Shown here piece after piece: positions 1-7,294 of a DNA stretch of 64,000 nt. The position numbers were made by a program, and so were the translations under genes. The notes beneath the pieces are model-generated. The model was given only the letters and a program-made list of their open reading frames with translations, did no database searches and had not been told where the DNA came from. This DNA comes from Candidatus Hodarchaeota archaeon. GTDB lineage: Archaea > Asgardarchaeota > Heimdallarchaeia > Hodarchaeales > Hodarchaeaceae. Position 1 is the stretch's first letter, and the number at the start of each line of letters is the position of its first letter. The stretch is from assembly GCA_016840285.1 (NCBI GenBank), contig JAEOSR010000038.1:84418-148417 (forward strand), given 5' to 3'.

Positions 1-2
1 AC

Positions 3-380
3 AAGAAAATCATTGTGATAACTGGTGATGGAAATTTTTTAATGGGTTTAGGCTCAGCTGTTACAACTGCTTTTTATAAACCAGAAAATCTGAAAATACT
101 AGTATTAGATAACTCACAATATTACACTACTGGAGGTCAGAATACAGTTTCTTCAGTAATGAATTACACAAAATTCCTTGATTCACTGAATATCGAATAC
201 CACAGTTCCAGAGAAGCTTCTCAAGCTCAATTAAAACAAGATCTATCGGGATTTCTCAATTCAAAAACTTTCAGCATTCTTCATTTGAAAATCCAGGAAG
301 GAAAAAAAGATTTATCAAATATACCTTGGCACCCCGAAGATATTACTAAAAAATTTCTGATTAGGGTAGCCAATTCGTGA
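3..380 (+). CDS. Thiamine-diphosphate-dependent enzyme, C-terminal part (sulfopyruvate/phosphonopyruvate decarboxylase-like); cut by window edge
   Basis: The frame is open to the left edge, so only the last ~125 residues are present. It carries the ThDP/Mg binding pattern GDG...LDN (GDGNF near the start, then VLDN about 25 residues later), followed by YYTTGGQ. A TGGQ-type segment straight after the second half of the motif is typical of the small or beta subunits of sulfopyruvate and phosphonopyruvate decarboxylases. In these enzymes this domain holds the cofactor diphosphate and decarboxylates a 2-oxo acid. The family is sure; the exact substrate is not, and acetolactate-synthase-like or 2-oxoacid oxidoreductase subunits are alternatives. 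Upstream partner genes lie outside the window. Confidence 0.75.
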   Translation, partial: KKIIVITGDGNFLMGLGSAVTTAFYKPENLKILVLDNSQYYTTGGQNTVSSVMNYTKFLDSLNIEYHSSREASQAQLKQDLSGFLNSKTFSILHLKIQEGKKDLSNIPWHPEDITKKFLIRVANS

Positions 381-485
381 TAAACAAACAACATTGAATT
401 TTTTAAGTTCCTAAAAAAGTAGTTCCCCCCTCAGTATTTGCCACAAAAAGGGGTCTTAAATGATGTCATTCATTTTTTTTCTGGC

Positions 486-495
486 ATATATAAAA
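486..495 (+). promoter_or_regulatory. TATA-like box before the SAM-like/DUF4332 gene
   Basis: The sequence ATATATAAAA is centred about 25 bases before the TTG start at 515. With the usual archaeal spacing, transcription would begin almost at the start codon. A GAGGGA stretch at 503-508 could still act as a ribosome binding site. Confidence 0.4.
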
Positions 496-514
496 TTTCT
501 CTGAGGGAATTATC

Positions 515-1215
515 TTGAATGAAAATGAATTTCGGGCTTTCCTAAAGCGAAAGAACAAACTAGAAGCTACGATTAACAGTTACATTAATCGAACAAAGAC
601 ATTCGAAGAATATCTGTCTGCTAAAAGTCCATTCAAAGGATTAGATGACGCTACTCGGGAAGATATCGAAATTTTGCTCTTGAATGGGGAAAGGAACAAG
701 GAATAAACGTTTATCAATACTTATGGGGAATTCAATTTTATTATCTATACATAAAAAACTTATATCTGCATAACACTGCTAATGAGATGAAGGAGTGGGT
801 ACAACTCGAGAAACATAAATTGAAGGATTTCGAAGGCATAAAAAAAGAATATATCAAGCTATTGGGTTCTGTAGGAATTAAAACTGCGAAACAAATGATT
901 GAAAAGGGTAGTACTTCAATTGAGAGAAAGGAACTTGCCAATCAATCTGGTGTACCACCTGATTATATATTGGAATTGGTAAAGCTATCAAATCTTGCGA
1001 GAATATGGGGTTTGAAGAAAAAACGTACACGACTATTCTATGATGCTGGGTTTGACACTTTAGACAGAATTGCCACAAGAAATACTGAAAATTTAATGAA
1101 TGATTTAGACAACTATATTAAAAGGACTGGGTTTAAGGGTAGGGGTGTGAGGTTATCAGAAGCCAAACATACGGTTTCTATGGCGAAATTCCTTCAACGA
1201 ATCATAGAGTATTGA
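515..1215 (+). pseudogene. Integrase SAM-like N-terminal domain plus DUF4332-like helix-hairpin-helix protein, split by a frameshift
   Basis: Two adjacent frames read as one protein. The first (TTG at 515, preceded by GAGGGA) gives a helical segment like the SAM-like core-binding domain of tyrosine recombinases and ends early at 706. The other frame is open across the break and continues the same kind of sequence (LEWGKEQGINVYQYLWGI) into a C-terminal part with helix-hairpin-helix repeats (GIKTAKQMIEKG, then LFYDAGFDTLDRI) like DUF4332. One extra T in the TTTT run at 672-675 would restore a single protein of about 233 residues. No tyrosine recombinase catalytic domain is present, so a DNA-binding role is more likely than recombination. 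The break may be a sequencing error, a mutation or, less likely, programmed frameshifting. Confidence 0.7.
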
Positions 1216-1344
1216 TAGGCATTCACGCATAACCGAAAGCTTCATAAGGTTATATAGGGATTTAAGTAACACAAACGTGTCCTCTACCTGATTTATTTCG
1301 ATTTCTCAATTTGGACGATTAGTATAGACATTTATTGGTGAGAA

Positions 1345-2178
1345 TCAACTTTTTGAGAATCCACCATGATGGAATTCAATTGAATAATTGAGACTCCTCT
1401 TTTCACAATAATCTCTAATCTCCGTTTCCACCATATCCCAATAGGTTCTATTCTTTCGAATTTCTTGGTATTTAGGTAGTAGATTAGGGTAATTTTCTTT
1501 GATAACGCTCAAAATTCTCGGGATATTATGTGGTCTAAAATTTAAATTCTCAAACATATAATTGTGAGTAAAATCTATTGATTTTTCAATGATTGCTTTA
1601 TAATCAGTAATTTCTGGAAAAAATGGGGAGATGAACGTATAGGTTTGTATCCCAGCTTCGGAGACAGCTCTAAGGGCTTCTAACCGATCCAAAGGTTTCG
1701 ACGCACCTCGCTCGATTTTTCTCGTGAAAGTCGCATCTAATGTGCTTATTGAGATTCCAACTTCAATATTTTTGATTTTCTTAAACAAATCAATATCTCT
1801 AACAACTAGTTTTGATTTTGTGAGAATAGAAATTACTGCATCGGTTCCAACAAGTCTTTCCAAAATGTAACGAGTATTCTGATACTTCTTCTCTAAAGGT
1901 AAATAAGGATCAGTTACAGAACTTAGTAAAATCCTCTTTCCTTGATATTTCACAGGTTTAATCTTGTCAGCATCAAACTCCTTTATATCCAAGAATTCTC
2001 CCCATTTATCACCTTTATGACCAGTAAATCTAATCATAAATTCAGCATAACAATAAATACACCCATGTTGACATCCGACATAAGGATTAATCACATAATC
2101 AATCGATGGGATATTACTTTTAGTGATAATGTTTTTGGTTTCTCGAAAATTAATTTTCATTCTTGCCTTCTCTCTCAA
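1345..2178 (-). CDS. SPL-family radical SAM protein
   Basis: A 277-residue protein with the radical SAM cluster motif CxxxCxxC at Cys36, Cys40 and Cys43, in the context NPYVGCQHGCIYCYAEF typical of the spore-photoproduct-lyase-like (SplB, COG1533) family. SSVTDPYLPLE and ILTKSKLVVRD follow, as is usual in this family. These enzymes bind a 4Fe-4S cluster and cleave S-adenosylmethionine to start radical chemistry. Most archaeal members have no proven substrate, so DNA repair should not be assumed. A second possible start is Met7 at 2160. The gene stands alone on the minus strand with no operon partner. Confidence 0.9.
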   Translation of the reverse strand: MREKARMKINFRETKNIITKSNIPSIDYVINPYVGCQHGCIYCYAEFMIRFTGHKGDKWGEFLDIKEFDADKIKPVKYQGKRILLSSVTDPYLPLEKKYQNTRYILERLVGTDAVISILTKSKLVVRDIDLFKKIKNIEVGISISTLDATFTRKIERGASKPLDRLEALRAVSEAGIQTYTFISPFFPEITDYKAIIEKSIDFTHNYMFENLNFRPHNIPRILSVIKENYPNLLPKYQEIRKNRTYWDMVETEIRDYCEKRSLNYSIEFHHGGFSKS

Positions 2179-2347
2179 GGATCTTTGACTGAATTCAGTA
2201 CTATTACTTCAATTTTTAAAATTCGTTTCTAAAGTTTTGATAATGCTCACTAGGGGAAGAAAAATTCCGTGATCCAAACAAATAAAAACAATGCAAGGCA
2301 ACTAGAAACTGGAGATTTATCCTTATAATTCAGATGAATGAGGAAAT

Positions 2348-2440
2348 TTGATTCAAGTATTCTTAATTCTCTGTTTTAGTTTTTTAGGAGGGTTTTTTAC
2401 AGCTATAGCATTAGCTACCACCTATTTTAGACTAAGATGA
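2348..2440 (+). CDS. Possible small single-helix membrane protein (30 aa)
   Basis: In the 605-base gap between the radical SAM gene and the ArsR-type regulator, a TTG start with GAGGA just upstream opens a 30-residue frame. It is one hydrophobic helix (with LGGFFTAIALATT) ending in FRLR. A hydrophobic core with a basic tail looks like a small membrane protein rather than chance sequence, but the frame is short and the start is weak. I recognise no family. Confidence 0.3.
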   Translation: MIQVFLILCFSFLGGFFTAIALATTYFRLR

Positions 2441-2640
2441 TTTTTTTCCTCTAGTAGTGAATCAAAGTATCTCTATTCTCTCAATTTATATTACTATAAT
2501 GGTTTGAACAGACATATCCTTGTGAATAAACTCCTCCCCTCACTCAGATTTCATCTGTTCACTTTTTTTTGCATTATCCTATCGTTTCTGTTTTTTGCGT
2601 TTCTCATCTTTTATTATTGAAGCTATTTAGCGATTTATTC

Positions 2641-2658
2641 ATATCAAATATTTGATAT
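2641..2658. promoter_or_regulatory. 18-bp perfect palindrome, candidate operator
   Basis: ATATCAAATATTTGATAT is a perfect inverted repeat with no spacer. It lies 37 bases before the small leader frame at 2695 and about 145 bases before the ArsR-GyrI regulator, in the position expected for a TATA region. A symmetric site here suits a dimeric winged-helix protein, possibly the regulator itself (autoregulation, inferred). AT-rich sequence makes chance palindromes easier. Confidence 0.45.
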
Positions 2659-2694
2659 AGTTTTTTCAAGGGAGAGGTTTTGTGTTAATTATTA

Positions 2695-2775
2695 ATGTCC
2701 AATACTCAGATAGTCAACCAGTTCATGGAAGACGGAAGTTCATGGCTTCCAGTTTTCCGAAATTTCAGTAAATAA
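2695..2775 (+). CDS. Possible 26-aa leader peptide ahead of the ArsR-GyrI regulator
   Basis: An ATG frame of 26 codons (beginning MSNTQIVNQF) ends shortly before the regulator start. It lies on the presumed leader transcript between the palindrome and the regulator. Its composition looks coding, but no family is recognised and no strong ribosome binding site is seen. Confidence 0.28.
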   Translation: MSNTQIVNQFMEDGSSWLPVFRNFSK

Positions 2776-2801
2776 GCCTTAAGATGGTAGGAGAAATATT
2801 C

Positions 2802-3689
2802 ATGGCTGATCCACCTTTCGAATCGCGTGATAATATGGAACAATTCGTCTTAGAATCCCTTGATGAAATTATCACCCTATTGAAGACAATCGATCATCCA
2901 CAACGATTACGAATTCTCGCGTTAATGATTGATATCCCACGAACTTTCAAGGAGTTAATTGAACAAACTGGTCTCCAAAAAAGTGCCCTGGGAAATCATC
3001 TTAACATTTTGAGCAGTGAAAACTTGATCCAAAAAATTGATCGCGGACTGTACAGAGTTACCGATGATGGCGAAGCAATGTTTCAACATATAGCCCAGAG
3101 TTTTTTAGAAATCAAACTTCGGGAACAAGAAAGGTTGGAAAGAATACAGCGTCTTATTGGAAAATATACAACCTATGGAGATGAAGTCATGAATGATGAA
3201 ACAAAAGTTAAAATGGATTTAGATGTTCGAATAATCACTCTCGAACCTATGCGGGTGGCCAGCCTTCAAGCCATTAGTAAGAGCCCAGAAAATGATGCTT
3301 GGGTAAAGATGCAAGCATGGGCGGAAAAATACGGACTTCTTGACGATATCAAGAAACATCCCGTATTTGGTTTCAATAATCCAGATCCTTCCCCTGATAA
3401 AGAGGAGTATGGATACGAATTTTGGATTAAGATTCCCGCAGAGATTCAACCAGAAGGGGAGATCAAAGAAAAAAAATTCAAAGGTGGCTTATATGCTGTC
3501 ACTACCACGCGACTAATTGTTGATCCTGAAACCAATGTTATCCCCGCTTGGAAAAAACTGGCAGAGTGGGTAAAAAAATCAAGTAAGTACGAATATGGGT
3601 CACATCAGTGGTTGGAAAAGGCGGTCAATCCTAGTTCACCTCCTGAAGATCTAATTCTCGATCTTTATTGCCCAATTAAGGAGGCGTGA
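2802..3689 (+). CDS. ArsR-type winged-helix regulator with C-terminal GyrI-like ligand-binding domain
   Basis: The first ~110 residues form an ArsR-like winged helix (HPQRLRILALM, then TFKELIEQTGLQKSALGNHL as recognition region). A linker follows, and the last ~150 residues match the GyrI-like/effector-binding fold (VRIITLEPMRVASL; YGYEFWIKIP; FKGGLYAV). Such proteins sense small hydrophobic or drug-like ligands and change transcription. I chose ATG 2802 because AGGAG at 2789-2793 is 8 bases before it; an in-frame ATG at 2784 would add six residues. The palindrome upstream is a plausible operator. No transporter is adjacent, so the regulon is not evident. Confidence 0.9.
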   Translation: MADPPFESRDNMEQFVLESLDEIITLLKTIDHPQRLRILALMIDIPRTFKELIEQTGLQKSALGNHLNILSSENLIQKIDRGLYRVTDDGEAMFQHIAQSFLEIKLREQERLERIQRLIGKYTTYGDEVMNDETKVKMDLDVRIITLEPMRVASLQAISKSPENDAWVKMQAWAEKYGLLDDIKKHPVFGFNNPDPSPDKEEYGYEFWIKIPAEIQPEGEIKEKKFKGGLYAVTTTRLIVDPETNVIPAWKKLAEWVKKSSKYEYGSHQWLEKAVNPSSPPEDLILDLYCPIKEA

Positions 3690-3692
3690 GCT

Positions 3693-3854
3693 ATTTTAGC
3701 GCATCGAGATCCTTACTCGAGCTCTAAGAAAAAATTTTCGCGCACAGATCGGGAGACTCCATTTGAGGAGTCGATGAAGTACCTACATATGCGAAACTAT
3801 CTTATAACCGCTAAGAAGATTCGAGAAGCATGGAATACTTCAAAAAGTGAATAA
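3693..3854 (+). CDS. Small basic ORF of ~53 aa with possible ATT start
   Basis: Right after the ArsR-GyrI stop codon, the same frame stays open for 53 codons with coding-like composition (HRDPYSSSKKKFSRTDRE, later KYLHMRNYLITAKKIREAW). A strong AAGGAGG at 3678-3684 sits 8 bases before ATT 3693, but there is no ATG, GTG or TTG nearby in this frame. The next ATG (in ESMKYLHM) would leave 26 residues, and GAGGA also precedes it. Options are ATT initiation, use of the internal ATG, a lost start, or stop readthrough of the regulator. No family is recognised. Confidence 0.4.
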   Translation: MLAHRDPYSSSKKKFSRTDRETPFEESMKYLHMRNYLITAKKIREAWNTSKSE

Positions 3855-3860
3855 CCTAAA

Positions 3861-3881
3861 CTTTCTTCTTTTCTTTTTTTT
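3861..3881 (+). terminator. T-tract terminator
   Basis: A pyrimidine tract ending in eight T follows the small ORF at the end of the ArsR-GyrI unit. T-rich tracts of this kind stop archaeal RNA polymerase without needing a hairpin. Confidence 0.5.
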
Positions 3882-3905
3882 GAATTCATTGTAGTTTAAA
3901 GAGAT

Positions 3906-4589
3906 ATGAAATTGAAAGGAGACAGAATCCAAACATCAAGCTATCATGGAGTACATCTGGAAAAAGAAGATGTAGCTGTTCTTCATGAGCTAGAGGAAAT
4001 AATTGGGGAGAAAATTCCTTGTGAGAAGGGTGGTTTATATAGTACAGGATTTATTTATGAAGATCAAAAGATTTCTGGATTAAGTATACGAAAACACGGT
4101 TTGACCAGTCTTCCTGAAAGTATAGGTAACCTCCAGTATCTCCAGAAATTGTACCTACGTGATAATAATCTACAGACTCTTCCGAAAAATATTGGAAATC
4201 TATTAAGTCTCCAGGATTTAGACGTATTTAACAACCACATAGAATTTTTACCAGATACTATTGGAAAGCTGAATCATCTTATAAGACTAGATTTGTCTCG
4301 TAACAAATTGAAGACATTACCAGAAATTCTGGGAAAATTGAGGAACCTTGAAGTCTTGAGTTTACATACGAATCATTTAACTTCTTTTCCTGAGAGCATT
4401 GGTAATTTGTCTAACCTAACAAATCTGAGACTAGAGAATAATCAGTTGAAAACTCTTCCCGAAAACATTACTCACCTCAAGAACCTTCAAAGTCTTTGGA
4501 TAGGCAAGAATCATTTTGCATCGTTACCCGAAGACATTGAAATTTGGATGAAAAAACTGGAATCTCATAAATGCAAAATTAGAAGATAA
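3906..4589 (+). CDS. Leucine-rich repeat protein (cytoplasmic, ~7 repeats)
   Basis: From about residue 60 to 215 there are consecutive 23-residue leucine-rich repeats of the pattern LTSLPESIGNLxxLxxLxLxxN, the plant/bacterial-type repeat with LP..IG. The first ~60 residues are a non-repeat cap. There is no signal peptide or membrane helix, so it should be cytoplasmic. LRRs form a curved solenoid for binding protein partners; nothing here shows the partner. No catalytic domain is fused. It is separated from its neighbours by about 50 and 100 bases and looks monocistronic. Confidence 0.85.
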   Translation: MKLKGDRIQTSSYHGVHLEKEDVAVLHELEEIIGEKIPCEKGGLYSTGFIYEDQKISGLSIRKHGLTSLPESIGNLQYLQKLYLRDNNLQTLPKNIGNLLSLQDLDVFNNHIEFLPDTIGKLNHLIRLDLSRNKLKTLPEILGKLRNLEVLSLHTNHLTSFPESIGNLSNLTNLRLENNQLKTLPENITHLKNLQSLWIGKNHFASLPEDIEIWMKKLESHKCKIRR

Positions 4590-4690
4590 GTCACGTATTG
4601 GATACTATGTCAAGATCTAAAATGTTTTAATGACGTGAACATAAATCCTTCAATACCACTAGAGACACCTAGATTTTCTGAGGTGATTAT

Positions 4691-5098
4691 ATGGGAATAT
4701 CTATCAAGAATCCGGAAATAGAAATAAAAGAATTAATTGAAGATCTATTTACATCTCTAAATTTAAAAGAACGTGACAACATAAGAGAATTATTTCATCC
4801 TAACGCAACATTCGCCAATATAGGAAATTCAAATGAATTATTTCTAAGATCTTTGGAAGAATTTCTGGAAACTACAATTGAAGCAATCACAAAGCATAAT
4901 ATTGAAGTCAAAAATGAACTAGAAGAAATAACTCACATCCAAACTATTGATGGAGTGGTTGCTTCTGTTGAAATCAAATACACTATGTTTATGCCACAAT
5001 CCAAAGGTTTTCACACTGGATTACTTCATTTAGTGAATGAAAACAAGAAGTGGTTATTTCTTAACTGGACTGATAGAGGAATTGAGGAAAATACGTAA
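4691..5098 (+). CDS. NTF2-like/SnoaL-like fold protein
   Basis: A 135-residue protein with the layout of the NTF2/SnoaL superfamily: N-terminal helices, a loop FHPNATFANIG, a helix with FLRSLEEFLETT, and C-terminal strands (VVASVEIKYTMFM; LLHLVNENKKWLFLNWT). Proteins of this fold bind small ligands in a cone-shaped cavity, and some are isomerases or hydrolases. No catalytic residues can be assigned. It converges on the phosphatase gene, with stops almost touching. Confidence 0.72.
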   Translation: MGISIKNPEIEIKELIEDLFTSLNLKERDNIRELFHPNATFANIGNSNELFLRSLEEFLETTIEAITKHNIEVKNELEEITHIQTIDGVVASVEIKYTMFMPQSKGFHTGLLHLVNENKKWLFLNWTDRGIEENT

Positions 5099-5100
5099 GC

Positions 5101-5682
5101 TCAAGGGAAGAAATAGGTCCATCCAGGTTTCCACGCTTTCGGTTGTTTTCTTCGCCAATCTTCTTCAATAGCCTGTTTCCATGTTTTATCCTTTAATATA
5201 ACATCTAAAGCCAGTTGGGGTGCTTGATGGGCTATAATAGCAACTTTTTTTCCCAAATGATATGTCTGTAAATCCTCTAAAAAATTTCTAATCCTTTTCT
5301 CGACCTCTATGTAACTTTCTCCATTGGGAAAAGGGTCAGCTATGTGATTTTCCATAATTTTTCTCAGTGTACTGGTTTTAACACCAGTTAAGTCTCCGTA
5401 GTTGCATTCTCTTAACCTTTTGTCTTGAACTATTTGGATTGAAGAACCCCATATTATATTTGCAGAATCAGTGGCGCGTTTCAGATCAGAACAAAAGACA
5501 ATATCAAAATGAACATCTTTAAGTCGCTGAGACAATTTTTTTGTCTGTTTTAATCCAAGATCAGACAGGGGGCTAATTCCCCACCCTGTTGCGATATTCT
5601 CTTCATTATCATTTGTTGTTCCATGTACGAAATAGACTATTTCATTACCCAACAAAGGTTCTCTCCACGAATTATTACCCAC
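5101..5682 (-). CDS. Histidine phosphatase superfamily protein with altered RHG motif
   Basis: This 193-residue protein has the phosphoglycerate-mutase-like layout: first-strand histidine (YFVHGTT), conserved FCSDLKRATDSANII, then NGESYIEVEKRI, and a second histidine in IIAHQAP. Family members normally carry Arg-His-Gly at the first site and transfer phosphate through that histidine; here the arginine position is Val (FVHG). The nucleophile, second histidine and Glu remain, so activity is possible but altered. It overlaps the upstream amidohydrolase gene by 8 bases, so the two are probably co-transcribed and translationally coupled. A nucleotide or salvage-pathway phosphomonoester substrate is only inferred. 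Confidence 0.85.
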   Translation of the reverse strand: MGNNSWREPLLGNEIVYFVHGTTNDNEENIATGWGISPLSDLGLKQTKKLSQRLKDVHFDIVFCSDLKRATDSANIIWGSSIQIVQDKRLRECNYGDLTGVKTSTLRKIMENHIADPFPNGESYIEVEKRIRNFLEDLQTYHLGKKVAIIAHQAPQLALDVILKDKTWKQAIEEDWRRKQPKAWKPGWTYFFP

Positions 5683-7087
5683 CTTTTAGTTTTTGCGAGA
5701 GTTTCAAAAAGGTTTGAAATGATTTAACAGTCAAGTTTGTCTTAAGACCAGGTTTCGGATTCTTTTCTTGACTCAATGTATATCCCCCCATTTCTAGAAG
5801 TTCTTCAAAAGCCTCTTGAGCATTTTTCAGTATTTTTGTTTCATTTAATGTTGTAATCTGCCTATTTTTCATTACAACGTTACCATCAATGATAACGGTA
5901 TCTACATCCGATCCGAAGGCGGAGTAGACTATATGGGAGGGACAATTATGGAAAGGAGTTAGGTGAGGCTTCTTGAAATCCAACATAATTATATCGGCTT
6001 TCTTACCCACTTCCAGAGATCCAATTTCGTTTTCCAATCCAATACTTTTCGCCCCTAAAATTGTAGCCATGCGAATTATCTGTTGAGCAGGTAAAACTGT
6101 GCCTTCTCTTTTATTCTGTTTATGTAAAAATGCAGCAGTTCTCATCTCTTCAATCATGTCGAGATTATTGTTACTCCCGCAACCATCAGTTCCAATACCA
6201 ACTTTAATATTAGTTTCTAATAGCTCTGGTATGGGTGCAATCTCATTTCCGTACTTCATCATTGCAGACGGACAATGTGCAACTGTTGTGTTGGTTTTCT
6301 TCATGATTTTCATATCATCTTTGTTCACAAAAACACAATGTGCTGCCAGTACATCGCCCTTTAATATTCCTAAATTATGTAAATGATCAATGGATGTTTC
6401 TCCATGTTTTTCTTTTGCCATCTTGGGCTCGTTTGGCGCCTCAGCGACATGAATGTGCAACCCAACATCAATATCGTCAGCAGCTTCACGTGTTTTTTGT
6501 AGTAAGTCTGGTGAACATGAATATATAGAATGAGGGCCCAACTTACAAACGACCCTACCATTTGAGGAGTTGTCATACTTTTTAGCAAACGCCACACTTT
6601 CTGTTAACTCTCGTTCTCCTTTAGCTGGGTCATTTAATTCTAATATTCCTTGAGCAAGACTTGCACGCATCCCTGCTTCGTTGACTGCTGTGACAACTCT
6701 ATCCATATGCCAATATTGATCAGCAAAAGTTGTAGTTCCTGTTGTTATCATCTCTAAACAACCCAGTAACGCCCCAACATAACAATGTTCAGCAGTAATA
6801 TTTTTTTCGATGGACCAAATTATTGGCAGCCAATTAATTCCTGGGACATCATCCGCTACTCCTCGAAATAAGGTCATTGCTAAATGTGTGTGCGTATTGA
6901 TGAGTCCTGGCATTATAACCATCCCCTCCGCATCGATTTCTTTATCTGAGGAATAATTTTGTAATTTGTTCATTGAACCAATATCAATTATTTTATTAGC
7001 TTCAATAGCTATTCCCCCATCTGAAATGACTTCATTCTTTGAGTTAACAGTCAAAATTATTCCGTTTTTAATCAGTAAATCAACCAA
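5675..7087 (-). CDS. Amidohydrolase, MTA/SAH (methylthioadenosine/S-adenosylhomocysteine) deaminase-like
   Basis: A full-length (470 aa) metal-dependent amidohydrolase of the cytosine/MTA/SAH deaminase subgroup. Metal and catalytic residues are visible: His66 and His68 (NTHTHLAM), His213 and Glu216 (HIHVAEAP), His250 (AAHC), His271 and Asp301 (GIGTDGCGSNN). The product would be S-inosyl-homocysteine or methylthioinosine with ammonia release, a recycling step after S-adenosylmethionine use. Chlorohydrolase-like or guanine-deaminase-like activity is less likely. The downstream phosphatase overlaps by 8 bases. The upstream gap of ~200 bases to the divergent protease should hold its promoter. Confidence 0.93.
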   Translation of the reverse strand: MVDLLIKNGIILTVNSKNEVISDGGIAIEANKIIDIGSMNKLQNYSSDKEIDAEGMVIMPGLINTHTHLAMTLFRGVADDVPGINWLPIIWSIEKNITAEHCYVGALLGCLEMITTGTTTFADQYWHMDRVVTAVNEAGMRASLAQGILELNDPAKGERELTESVAFAKKYDNSSNGRVVCKLGPHSIYSCSPDLLQKTREAADDIDVGLHIHVAEAPNEPKMAKEKHGETSIDHLHNLGILKGDVLAAHCVFVNKDDMKIMKKTNTTVAHCPSAMMKYGNEIAPIPELLETNIKVGIGTDGCGSNNNLDMIEEMRTAAFLHKQNKREGTVLPAQQIIRMATILGAKSIGLENEIGSLEVGKKADIIMLDFKKPHLTPFHNCPSHIVYSAFGSDVDTVIIDGNVVMKNRQITTLNETKILKNAQEAFEELLEMGGYTLSQEKNPKPGLKTNLTVKSFQTFLKLSQKLKGG

Positions 7088-7294
7088 AAAAGAACACCTC
7101 GGTAATGATTAAATGATACATATTGATTACTTAGAGGATTAAAATAATTTCAGTCTTTACCTGTTGCTTATCGGATGGAAACTCTTTTTCTCTAAAAGTG
7201 TTCATAAAAACGTACGCATTGTTCTAAAACATAGATTATTAGACTTGTTACTTGTGTACAGACCTGACTGATCTCAACAACGGGAAACTATTCA

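Noticed and set aside
668..684. Programmed -1 ribosomal frameshift in the SAM-like gene
   Set aside because: The bases before the break do not form a good X-XXY-YYZ slippery heptamer in frame, and no strong hairpin follows.
1216..1344. Possible tRNA or attachment site after the SAM-like gene
   Set aside because: No acceptor stem, anticodon arm or T-arm pattern could be built, and no direct repeat was found elsewhere in the window.
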